Assembly: GCA_958299035.1 (NCBI GenBank)
Contig: CATQJL010000112.1
Coordinates: 699,001 to 763,000, forward strand
DNA length: 64,000 nucleotides
Reading direction: 5' to 3'
Source of the DNA: Cylicocyclus nassatus
Taxonomy: Eukaryota > Nematoda > Chromadorea > Rhabditida > Strongylidae
This document shows positions 55,570 through 64,000 of this stretch, one piece after another (the stretch's first letter is position 1; the number at the start of each line of letters is the position of its first letter). The notes beneath the pieces were generated by a model. That model had not been told where the DNA came from. It saw only the letters and a list, made by a program, of their open reading frames with translations, and did not search any database. A program made the position numbers and the translations under genes.

Positions 55570-57111
55570 ACTCAACACTTGCAAGTCTGGTTTCAGGGTG
55601 CTATCGAACATAACACCTAAGTCTTTAATAGATGTTTTATTCACCAAAGAAACTCCCGCATGCTGATAGTGTTCATCACTTGCAGTAGCACCAACATGGA
55701 ATACCGAGCTTTTATTTATATTTACTGAAATGTCCCAATTTGTGCACCATTCGACCATGTTATTGATGGCCTGCTGCAGAGCATCTTTAATTGTTCTCCG
55801 GTTATCCCTATTGTATATACCATAAATTTTGATATCGTCGGCATACATGAAAACATGTATGTCAGGATGAGTTTTTAGAATCTGGGGTAACTCAGCAGTA
55901 TAGACTAGGAATAGTAAGGGTGAAAGAGCACCGCCCTGCGGAAGCCCGCTTATACAACGAAAGCGTCCAGAATGATTTTTCCCCACTCGAACCGTCATAT
56001 ACCTGGAGTGCAGATACGATTTTAGCCAATCAAGCAAGGGTCCTCTAATACCATAATGCTCAAGCTTGTGCAACAATTTACCATGACTTATACGATCAAA
56101 AGCTTTCGACAAATCGAAACATATAACATCTACTTCTTTCTTATCATCTATTAGCTGGGTTACTGTGGATGCACCGCTGACAAACCCATGTTGTTCCGCG
56201 GGTATGAAATTGAACCTTTCCAGCCAAGAAAGAAGTTTGTCACGGATAATTTTTTCAAGGACTTTACATGGTACTGGATTTATGCTTATAGGTCTGAACT
56301 CTGTCACAGATTGAGGTTTGGGAACTTTCGGAACAGCAGTAACAATTGCTTCTTTCCAGATGTCAGGTATTTCACCAAAAATGAAACTAATATTGAAGAT
56401 ATGTGACAGAGGGAGCGAATGTTTTCTTGCACAACGTTTGAAGACAATCTGGGGAATGCCGTCAAAAGGTTCAAATGTAGAATGCTTTAGAGTTTTGAGA
56501 AAGTTTTCGACAGTAGAAGGCATGATTATAGGTGTTGAGCAGGTATGGTTCAGAGATGCCCCCAATGCTTTAGTATCCGTAGTACTTGTGGAAAAAGTTG
56601 TTGCAAAAAACTCAGCTAATGCTGAAGCCTTAGAGTGATTTGTTAGGCAGGTGTTGCCTAGCATGTCTTTCAAGGCGCCGTGATGTTGTAAATGCTGTAT
56701 ACGATGGATATAAGCAAAGAGATTTTTAGAGTGATTAGACGAAGCCAGGTGTCTCTCGTGATTTGTGAGGAATTTCTTGATGTGGAATGTCACGTCAGAA
56801 CAGACCTTACTGTATAATGGGCGGTTGTACTGAGCAGTTCTGAAAAGTTGTTCTTTCTGGAGCAGAAGCGGCTGTATGTGACGCGGGTATCGTAGATAGC
56901 TAATTCTGTGTACACCAAATGGAGTATATTTAGTCAGTAGACTATACATAACACAGCAGAATCTGTAGTATACATCAGAGGGGCTAATGTACCGATCGAA
57001 GATCTCTTCCCAGTCAAATGAGTGAAGGTCAATTTTCATTGCTTCGAAATCAATTTTGTTGAACATAGGAAATGGAATAAGTTCATTTTTGGAATTTTGG
57101 AATTTGTACAA
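55570..57111 (-). pseudogene. LINE reverse transcriptase, long uninterrupted ORF
   Basis: About 510 codons of continuous frame. The RT domain includes FEPFDGIPQIVFKR, WKEAIVTAVPKVPKP, FRPISINPVPCKVLEKII, AEQHGFVSG and DVICFDLSKAFDRISHGKLL. It continues with CISGLPQGGALSPLLFLVYT and FMYADDIKIYG. All three catalytic aspartates (FDLSKAFD and YADD) are present. A frameshift near 57100 separates it from the endonuclease, and the C-terminus is missing, so the element as a whole is dead. Confidence 0.85.
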
Positions 57112-57757
57112 AAATTCGATGGTACTGTGATGGATGTGCCAAACGGCGCCTTGACGGATAGTTTGTGTACTGAGTTAGCACCTGATAGCACCCAATCTAA
57201 AATGGCACCATCGCGGGTGGGTACAGTAACGAATTGCTTAAGGCCCAAGTCACGAAAGAACTCGAGAAATTTCTGAACTTGTGGATAAATATGTTGTAGT
57301 GAGTCGCCAGAGCATCTCATGGGAAGATTGAAACCACCAGCGATCAGGATATTCGGAGTACAGTGGGTAAAAGCTAAGAGGAGGTTCACAAGCATATCAT
57401 CTGAATCAGAAGCGGAGCTGGGAGGACGGTAGATACATATGACTCGGGTTTTAGAGAGAGTTCCGGGCTGGATAGATCAATCAGCTTTACTTCACAACTG
57501 CAGTTATTCTCGATTGCAATGCTCTCACATAATAACGTTGATTTAACCAATATGCAAACTCCTCCTCCCTTCTTACGTATTCTATCACACCGAAAAACCA
57601 TGTACGGTAGATTAGAAACTATTTCAGCATCACTTATTTTCGAAGATAACCATGATTCAGTGATAAAAAGAATATCGGGGAGTCTACTAGTCAAAAAATG
57701 ATGTAACAGTTGTAACTTGTTTACTAAGGATCTAGCATTGAAAAGAATACATCGCAA
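57036..57757 (-). pseudogene. LINE apurinic-like endonuclease fragments
   Basis: MRCILFNARSLVNKLQLL and PDILFITESWLSS give the N-terminal EN motifs. A second frame (57395-57036) continues with NILIAGGFNLPM, a GDFN-type motif with G for D, and VPTRDGAILDWVLS. The SDH region is partly lost. A frameshift lies near 57390. Confidence 0.75.
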
Positions 57758-57924
57758 AGAATCTCCTTGCTCACAACTCAGTCTCCCTGCATTACAGAGG
57801 AAACGTGGTGTGAGCCTATTGCAGACTGAGAAGAAGAAGGATTGTTGCCAGCCAATGAACTGGCAAGCACCAGCTCACTCTTGTAGACAACAAATCTATC
57901 TTCAAAGCTCCGACTCTGATTCAG

Positions 57925-58164
57925 CTATCTAGCCTGGTCCCTCAACTCACGCTCCTTTTCTCTTTCCCAAGCCGTCAAGCTGCGCCGGATATAGACCCCC
58001 TTACGAACAGGAGAATCTTTGAGCAGTCTGGCTTGGGAAAGAGCGGAGGCCCAATGACTCCTCGATGGCAGTTCTACTTTTACCAAGCGCGGCATATTAG
58101 TCGTTTTTCCGCCCATGTGAAAGATCTTAACTGGCCGACACTCCAAATCAAGAACATCTAACAC
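57925..58164 (-). pseudogene. LINE ORF1 C-terminal fragment
   Basis: CRPVKIFHMG ... MPRLVKVELPSRS ... YIRRSLTAWEREKERELR matches the ORF1 piece at 11544-11197. The 5' half is absent. Confidence 0.65.
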
Positions 58165-58219
58165 CTTGCAAACTTTCTTTTCTATATCCTCTTGGCGCGC
58201 TGAAGTGGTACAATATTAC

Positions 58220-58350
58220 TTCTTCAGCCAGCGTTCGGCTGTCTTACAGTAATATTGGCGTGAAATATACTGCTGCCGGTGTAATTGCACAATGATTGTT
58301 ACTTATTTCACGCCAACTTTAACGCGTCATGCCGAACGATGGCTGAAAAG
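58220..58350. repeat. Short foldback repeat
   Basis: CAGCCAGCGTTCGGC at about 58227 pairs with GCCGAACGATGGCTG at about 58332. Internally TTGGCGTGAAAT pairs with ATTTCACGCCAA. Confidence 0.6.
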
Positions 58351-58643
58351 TGTTTTTCATCCTATTTTTCTTTTGCGCATCTACTCCAACAAACAGTTGG
58401 ATAGAAATCCGATTGTGATATAGTGTTCTTATTTCTAGTCGCTGTCTCTCCTTGCTTAGTCGCACGAATGAAGCTGACACTAACCTGGTAAGCTTTTAAA
58501 GTCAAAATGATGTGAATTTGCCTGTTTTTTAGTGTTTTAATTGTTTTTTCTTCGCTTTTGAATGCTTGGTATGCTTTCGATACTTTTGATAGAGAGCCAC
58601 TAGTATGAGCGTTATCGACTTCAAATATTGATTTCTATTGCAG

Positions 58644-59244
58644 AGTCTTGGGAGAGGTTGTCAGGCGATGTACGCAAATCCAACGGGTTTGGGACCTGAG
58701 ATAGCGTACTTCAACATGTTACTGGTCAAAAAGAAGATCTCTCTATCAAAGTTGTTGTTTTGCTATTTTTCAAGCGCATATGCTTTTCAACATCGTCCTT
58801 TAGCCTCTGGATGCACATTCACTTTTGCAACCAGAAGCGATTGAAGCCTGGTTCTACCTCTACAGAACGACTTGTGAGTTATACACCAATGACTTTTATG
58901 TATAATTCATCAGTACAACCAAGTTTAGGTGACAAAACTTATCAAGAATGACGTTGGAATGCCTTTGAAGCGAATTAAGAATATGCGCGGGTGCGAAATG
59001 GTTACCAGTGAAGAGTGTCAAGAAAATCCCTGTTACATACAGGTCTGTTTACCACACGATAATGTTATTTTTGCTGTGATCATCCTAAATTCAGAGATCT
59101 GATGGAACTGTTTTTATCTGCTAAGGTTTCAACTATCTCTATCTTCTATTTGCTGATAATCAAAAGGATTTGTTCCCATTGGACAAATGGGTATACAACA
59201 CCGAAGCTCTCCTCTACCAATTGATCATTAGCATATGCCCCTGA
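58644..59244 (+). pseudogene. GH47 alpha-1,2-mannosidase pseudogene (ER/Golgi type)
   Basis: GH47 enzymes trim mannose from N-glycans in the ER and Golgi. Four exon-like blocks keep family order and splice borders. 58644-58718 has CQAMYANPTGLGPEIAYFN. 58804-58873 has PLDAHSLLQPEAIEAWFYLYR. 58929-59042 has DKTYQE, stop, RWNAFEAN, stop, EYARVRNGY. 59095-59244 has DLMELFLSAK, frameshift, YLYLLFADNQKD and PLDKWVYNTEA. Premature stops are TGA at 58949-58951 and TAA at 58976-58978. A frame change after NGY and another after SAK add to these. Family R in the RPE motif is Q here. The N-terminal two-thirds, with most catalytic residues, are absent, and the LINE lies just upstream. Confidence 0.85.
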
Positions 59245-59450
59245 CTATACAGATGAGTTCGGAAGTTGCTCTGTCCCTGCTAATCAGATCTTGAGAGCTG
59301 CCAGCAGGCCGCCGAAGATGCCATCTCAGTTTGGTTGAGCCAGTTCAGAGCTCATAATCGATTGACCTTATTGTGAGAGAGATCATGCTCAAGAGACTCA
59401 TTCTTCATCAATCAATATGAGATCACTGACATTAGCTCTAGTTACCCTTA

Positions 59451-59640
59451 GACCCCGGACAGAGTTAACGCGATTTGATCGCCGCAATTCAGTCGCGACA
59501 AGACAACTAATACGAGGTCATTGCATGCCGACAAGCTTGCATTTCGGTTATGATACTTTTCCAGTCCGAATTTTGAATGTAAAATGAAAATGACTGGAAA
59601 ACACGGCGACGATCAAATCGCGTGAAGTCTGACCGGGGCC
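59451..59640. mobile_element. PIF/Harbinger-like MITE, 190 bp
   Basis: Ends GACCCCGGACAGAGTTAACG and CGTGAAGTCTGACCGGGGCC, with TTA duplicated (59448-59450, 59641-59643). It is the sister of 50933-51135, sharing CATTTCGGTTRTGATACTTTTCC. Confidence 0.8.
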
Positions 59641-59937
59641 TTAGGGTTATTTGCAAACACATTCATTTTCAGCTGCTCCTGCCTATTCGCCTCGTAAATC
59701 TGTATGTATCTAAATAGAACTATGAGTTGTTATGTTGTTATTTACTAACTTTTTTGACTTCTAGTCATTCACTTGATGACTTTGATGAAACCTTGATGGA
59801 TTTTTCATACTGATTCAATGTCCTCTTTCTGTAGAAGAACTGTAGTGCTTTTAATGCAGGTATGCATCTATGTCAATTGTGAAGCGTCTTCTAAATCGTG
59901 TTGTTTTTCGTCCTACCTTTGAATTCGCATTTACTCA

Positions 59938-60072
59938 AAGCAGTTCGATAAATCATGCGATTGTGATATAGCTATACTTATTTCCAGTCACTGTCGTACT
60001 GCGAAAGCCAAGCAAGGCGAGGCAGCGACTACAAATAAGTATAGCTATATCACAATTTATCGAACTGCTAGT
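59938..60072. mobile_element. Hairpin MITE, ~135 bp
   Basis: AGCAGTTCGATAAATC and GTGATATAGCTATACTTATT are mirrored by AATAAGTATAGCTATATCAC and ATTTATCGAACTGCT. The half-element at about 58411-58470 (GATTGTGATATAG) is a relative. Confidence 0.75.
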
Positions 60073-60245
60073 TTGAGTCCAAGCTGACAGTAACCGAAAA
60101 CATCACACGATAGGCTATTGCATATTTTTCATTCGCAATCAATTGTCGCCATTGCATTTGTTTACCAGATAACCTTTTCCACCTTCAAAAGGTAGTGCAC
60201 ATTCTTTTGTTTCAGACGTGACTATATTTTGATGTTTAGCTGCAA

Positions 60246-60601
60246 ATGCTGGATCCAAGCAAAGAAAATGCCGGCGAAAGCAATGGAGCAAGTCTCAAGA
60301 AGTCTGTTGACGCTGGTGATGATTTCAAAAATGATTCTGTTACAGTGGAGTCTGTCCGGAGTGTAGCAAGCACCTAGGAAAGAATTTATCTGCGCACCTG
60401 TTTGATGTACATAGTTACACTAAAGAGGAGATAGCCAATCTACAAGCCGCAAAGCGACGAAAAATACTTGGAGAACAGAATTATTTCTGTGATAGTTGCG
60501 AAACTACATTCGCCACGAAAAAAAACCTACTAGAGCATAATAAAATGGAACACGCATCCCGAAGAAAAATCTCATGTCCCTTATGTGGAACTTCAATAGA
60601 T
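60246..60601 (+). CDS. C2H2 zinc-finger protein, 5' part
   Basis: The ORF starts ATG (60246) MLDPSKENAGES and is acidic and serine-rich. The finger region lies in another frame: CPECSKHLGKNLSAHLFDVH, then the canonical finger CDSCETTFATKKNLLEHNKM-EH (C-x2-C-x12-H-x4-H), then CPLCGTSID up to a GTAAGT donor at 60602. A 35-nt intron at 60316-60350 (GTGATG...GTGGAG) joins the two frames; an alternative is a 44-nt intron ending TTACAG at 60345. The CDF gene here has a 35-nt intron, so this is plausible. A frameshift is the other explanation. Later exons were not identified. An acceptor TTTCAG at 60211-60216 lies 29 nt before the ATG. Probably nucleic-acid binding. Confidence 0.6.
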
Positions 60602-61880
60602 GTAAGTTTTCCACTCGTGCTCATTTTTCGTTAAGAGAAGTCATTTTATTATGACGAACGGACGCGGAAGACTTCGTAGGATTTTTTATTTTTGGATTTG
60701 TTATTTTCTTTCATCTAGTAATCAATGTTACTTGTTTTCATCTGATTATCAAAGTTGCTTTCTTTCATATGATTATCAGCTTACATCCTAATCAGAAGAT
60801 TCCGGTGCTATATCTGCCTTTCAGTTAGATCTGTTGTACATTAGCTACGAATCATCTTCACTGTTGTCTTTTTTTTTTGATTTGCTCACTTCAATAGCGA
60901 GGACTTCTGTCATTCTCGCATCTCCGTTCACAACATCATCTTCACGCATCGCATTCAAACAGATATTTGTGTTTATATCTTTACCAATGTGTCATTTCTA
61001 ATCTACCTCTTTTCTCTTTTTTGCCACACTCATTGTAGGTCCTATTGCTATCTGACTGAATAACGCAATAATCTTAAGTCGCAGCCCGCTCTGCAATGTA
61101 TTGAGTGACTCAGGTCTCGATGCAGTTGTATCTAAATTCTGATGCTTTTAAAGCATGTAATACGTAAGGCTCATAAAGATTGCGCCTTTTTAGTCGTGTC
61201 TTGTTGTTATGAAGGGTTCATTTACGCAAATAGTACGCTAAAGTCCGTAAGTTTTATGAACTCGTTTTTATATCTGAGCAAAGTTTGTGGCAGTCGAGCG
61301 TACAAAAAGTGCACAAAAGTCACAATCAGTCGGGTGTCATATTTTCCACGAATCGACGATCGACGATCGAAGATCGACGCTTTTTATCATGGTAGCTTAA
61401 AGGCAGTTAACATTTTTCTAGACGATAAACTGGGTGCGTTCTGTATGATATCTCTGTTAAAGGTTGTAACTAGTGGAACAACAAAGCAAGTCCTATAGCA
61501 AGACTGATGTCTTACTTGAAATAATTCTGATTTTCCTCTAAGGGAACGGCCATAGGTTACCGGCAACGGTTGTGGAAGTTGCCAAGGTTGTCAGAGAGCG
61601 CAGAACACACGGAGGGTACTATGGGATCTTACAATGACCGGCAACCTCGGCAACCGTTGTCGACAACCGGACCGTTCTCCAATGGCAAAGGCAATGTGAG
61701 TCACCCAAGCATAAATAGTGGTGACGATTATAGCCTCACGACGTAGCCCTTACTGGGCAGGGCTTCAAGTTGCTCGCGTTTGGGAAAAAACAGCCCGTCT
61801 TCGCATGCTCTATCACTATTTCATTTGATCTTTGCCTAGTAAGATTGGAAAGCTGATACACAAATAAATAGTCGAACCCG
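60602..61880. other. Intron or intergenic sequence; no further exon identified
   Basis: The zinc-finger gene should continue here, but I could not recognise another exon. An inverted repeat lies at about 61555-61690 (GGTTACCGGCAACGGTTG... and CCGGCAACCTCGGCAACCG). The ORF 61142-61498 (+) has no domain. Confidence 0.4.
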
Positions 61881-61884
61881 AAAT

Positions 61885-62112
61885 GCTTAGTACAGTCGAG
61901 TAGATTTAACGGTAAATATAGTGTGCTTGCACAGAAGGTGAAATGCGGTGAAATTTGCGCGTGAATAGGTAGCCACGTCAGTACCGCGGGTATCTTGCGC
62001 GCGCAATTGGCCGGCGTCACAATCGAAACTATTTCTTCACGCGCCAATTTCACCGCATTTCACCTTTTGTGCAAGCACACTATATTTACCGCTAAATCTA
62101 CTCGACTGTACA
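61885..62112. repeat. Foldback repeat, arms ~85 bp
   Basis: TACAGTCGAGTAGATTTA ... AGTGTGCTTGCACA ... GGTGAAATGCGGTGAAAT is mirrored by ATTTCACCGCATTTCACC ... TGTGCAAGCACACT ... TAAATCTACTCGACTGTA. Confidence 0.8.
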
Positions 62113-62205
62113 TGGGGCTACAATGTACGGTAGTAACAATGCATACAAGTAACCAGCTAGTATGTGACCTTGTTTTGACTTTAGGTGAAATTAATAGTAC
62201 GGAGT

Positions 62206-62343
62206 TCATTGGCCGTTGGGTTCAATGACCACAACGTGCCAATACTTGTCCAGCTGATCTCGCAAAAGGCCGACTTCTTCTTCACTAGTGATTCGCTGCA
62301 CATCGTAGTCATGGGAACCCAACGTGAAGCCGTTCTGCTTGGC
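62206..62343 (-). CDS. Possible terminal exon, family unknown
   Basis: An acceptor (TTATCAG on the minus strand) precedes a 45-codon open frame, AKQNGFTLGSHDYDVQRITS ... DKYWHVVVIEPNGQ, ending TGA at 62206-62208. Its composition looks coding (charged, then a VVVIE strand), but no family was recognised. A further exon-like stretch with a GTGAGG donor lies at about 62631-62700 (minus). It could belong to the poly(A) polymerase-like gene or to a separate one. Confidence 0.3.
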   Translation of the reverse strand, partial: AKQNGFTLGSHDYDVQRITSEEEVGLLRDQLDKYWHVVVIEPNGQ

Positions 62344-62939
62344 CTGATAAGATAAGCAAAAATTGAGAGGATATTTGCATAGTATTTTTGAGAATAAGTA
62401 TAAAACAAAAGCTGTACACATTCCACAAGAGTACAAGTTGATAACTCCAAGAAAAATTGCAATATTGCGAAAACCTAACAAAACAAAACCAAAACACAAA
62501 ACACAACTGTTATTTTTATCATAGGCCTTTTGATGGTTTTTCTTGAGAGAGCCGTTCTATCTATGGCCAGCAGCATGACTACTTCAAAAATAAGTTAAGC
62601 TGACGAATTACGAAGACTGACAAGTCCCTCACCTAGTAAGAGTGGTCTTAAAGCCAGCTTTGACAGCTTGTTCAACGGTTGTTCTCCAGTCCATGGCACA
62701 TCTTCATCTTAAGCTTCTTCCTCAGTTTAAAGATAACGAGAAAAGAGTTAGATATCTAAATATTCATAGTGTGAGCAATCTACTGCTAACAACACAGCAA
62801 AAATCTTAAACGATCAAAAACCTTGAGAATTTAAGGTAATAACAAGCAAAACCAAATAAGATTCTTAAATTGTAAACTCCAAACACTCTTGCACAAAACA
62901 TTCTTATTTGAGAATGGAGTTTGAGACAGATTGAGCACC

Positions 62940-63856
62940 AAGCACATCTTTTAAGTGGACTTATGGATATTTTGAGTTTCAAATTTTGCAGTAAATTGAA
63001 CAAAAAATAGCCCTCGTACAAAAATCCATTGATCTTTAGCGCTGTGACAGAACTCATTCGCCCTCTTCTACAAATGAAAAGAGGAGTAAAATGCAAATGG
63101 GAGGACAATTACTTTAGAAAATTCTCAAAGGAATCAAATATGCCAAAACATACCGATATCGCCTAGTTTTGCAAGATGCGAATACTTTGATGCGAACGCG
63201 TCAATCTGTAACATCCCGTGCAGCTATGATGCTGTAAGATGTGGTGCTCTAGCGATCGCATCATATCCGCCTGGTAACGTGTCATCCCGCATTATGGTTG
63301 CAGCTGGCTCAGGAGATAAACTGCGCTCGTCCACAAAACTTGGGCCTAAAATACGACAGAGGTCAATGATGTGACTACCGGACAGCAGTCTAGCTTCCCA
63401 GAACACCACTCCTATGTACACATACAGGGAGCCGATCTTGTCAGAACTGATGAGAAACTCTCCAGTTATAAGAGGTACATCATAGCAAATCAAAAAAGTT
63501 CAGTAGGTAGCACCAAGTTCAATACATCCATTGCAACACCTTGGGAGCACCCCACAAACAGTCAAAAATGGTTTAAATTTGCGGAAAAAAGAGATTCATA
63601 TTCAGACCACTCAGAAAGTACTCTTTTCTTGTTGAAAAGACGCTTTGCGCTCCTTTATGTAAGCAATAAGTAGTCGAGTAAACAAACTTGAAAAATTAAA
63701 ACACAAGATAACATAGCTACCTTGACCACCTCCAGAAGCGACTGAATCCTCCTCTCGCTTTTGTCCAGAACGAGACCCCGGTCTACGAAATATTCTTGAA
63801 ACGTTCTTATTTCAGCCAGTTCACAGTCACATGAGATCGGTGGTTTACTGATACGC
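62940..63856 (-). pseudogene. Poly(A) polymerase-like gene, degraded
   Basis: Canonical PAPs add poly(A) tails to pre-mRNA in the nucleus. 63856-63721 (exon with AG and GT borders) encodes RISKPPISCDCELAEIRTFQ ... RGLVLDKSERRIQSLLEVVK, like the family N-terminus (PIS...L..T..L..FL...GL.......R...L..L...V). Further on, about 63405-63345 reads VFWEARLLSGSHIIDLC where the family has the FGSYRLG...GADIDALC catalytic loop. After an acceptor TATTTTAG, GPSFVDERS follows, as in the family's GPSxVxRE. Near 63040 TALKINGF resembles the VIKxKFxGI strand. Both aspartates of DxD appear lost, and FGSY would need frame changes. I read this as a pseudogene. It could instead be a very divergent paralogue. Confidence 0.45.
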
Positions 63857-64000
63857 CTAAATACACCTAAAAACAAAAACCGATATATGGAACTGTTTGT
63901 TCAAGTGAAAGATAAGAAGATATTAGGAGATAGGAATAGCTATTTACACAATCGATGTTTATCGAACTAATTGTTCGAATAAATGGAAGTAGTAGAGGAA

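Larger units (their letters stand above)
55560..58164 (-). mobile_element. Non-LTR retrotransposon (LINE copy 2), truncated at both ends
   Basis: It is the same family as 5783-11790. The order on the minus strand is ORF1 C-terminus (58164-57925), endonuclease (57757-57036) and reverse transcriptase (57111-55570). The RT breaks off after the thumb-like segment (SIKDLGVMFDS) near 55575, and the 3' tail is absent. It is better preserved than copy 1. Confidence 0.85.

Noticed and set aside
58411..58490. Upstream exon of the mannosidase (RTNEADTNL before GTAAGC)
   Set aside because: The segment overlaps sequence related to the hairpin MITE at 59938-60072, so homology to GH47 cannot be claimed.
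1..64000. CRISPR array, bacterial operon or prophage
   Set aside because: No spaced short direct repeats with unique spacers, no ribosome-binding-site-led gene runs. Spliced genes and LINEs show a eukaryotic genome.
1..64000. tRNA or rRNA genes, including 5S next to the SL modules
   Set aside because: I found no convincing A/B box pair or 5S-like segment by eye. tRNAscan-SE and a 5S covariance search would be decisive.

Overview
The window is a transposon-rich piece of nuclear DNA from a nematode. Three things point to this. A complete, intact cation diffusion facilitator (CDF) gene has nine exons, mostly with short introns (down to 35 nt) and TTTYAG acceptors. LINE fragments carry the RTE C-terminal signature familiar from nematode genomes. 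Seven repeat copies carry a 22-nt segment whose majority consensus equals the canonical nematode SL1 spliced leader at all 22 positions. The species cannot be named from this sequence.

Main result: a family of terminal-inverted-repeat elements (full copies 578-589 bp, ends CTCAGATAATCGCC / GGCGATTATCTGAG, flanked by 2-bp direct repeats of varying sequence) carries an SL RNA-like module. In order this is the SL exon, a GT donor directly after position 22, a GTACTTTC/GAAAGTAC stem-loop, a GC-rich hairpin, an Sm-like site (AATTTTTG in the best copies) and a 3' hairpin. Copies lie at 22.67-23.26 kb, 35.25-38.01 kb (four) and 54.05-55.20 kb (two). Two copies are nested inside others, and one inserted into a decayed Tigger/pogo transposase gene. 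A 318-bp palindromic relative at 20.88 kb lacks the module.

Layout. 1-5.8 kb: short inverted repeats, nothing recognisable as a gene. 5.8-11.8 kb (-): a decayed non-LTR retrotransposon interrupted by a 1.9-kb Gypsy-type LTR element with 199-bp LTRs. 12.3-16.9 kb: an abutting train of mariner elements and two head-to-tail Helitrons, the second holding a solo LTR. 17.6-21.4 kb: a Helentron-like element and large palindromes. 22.5-24.2 kb: Tigger pseudogene. 25.4-34.6 kb (+): the CDF transporter gene, with two related 1.4-1.6 kb elements in introns 1 and 6 and a Helitron carrying a nested mariner in intron 6. 35.2-38.0 kb: SL-bearing repeat cluster. 39.2-43.3 kb: RTE LINE remnant split by a 3.4-kb composite element. 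43.9-48.3 kb: tandem arrays. 48.4-50.3 kb: Helitron. 50.3-52.7 kb (-): RTE LINE with a nested Harbinger-like MITE. 55.6-58.2 kb (-): LINE of the same family as at 5.8-11.8 kb. 58.6-63.9 kb: host gene material, namely a GH47 alpha-mannosidase pseudogene (+), a C2H2 zinc-finger gene start (+) and a degraded poly(A) polymerase-like gene (-).

The expressed content is probably the CDF transporter and perhaps the zinc-finger gene. Both have a splice acceptor a few to about 30 nt before the ATG with no exon recognised upstream, as expected for SL trans-spliced messages. Most other ORFs are transposon remnants or shadows.
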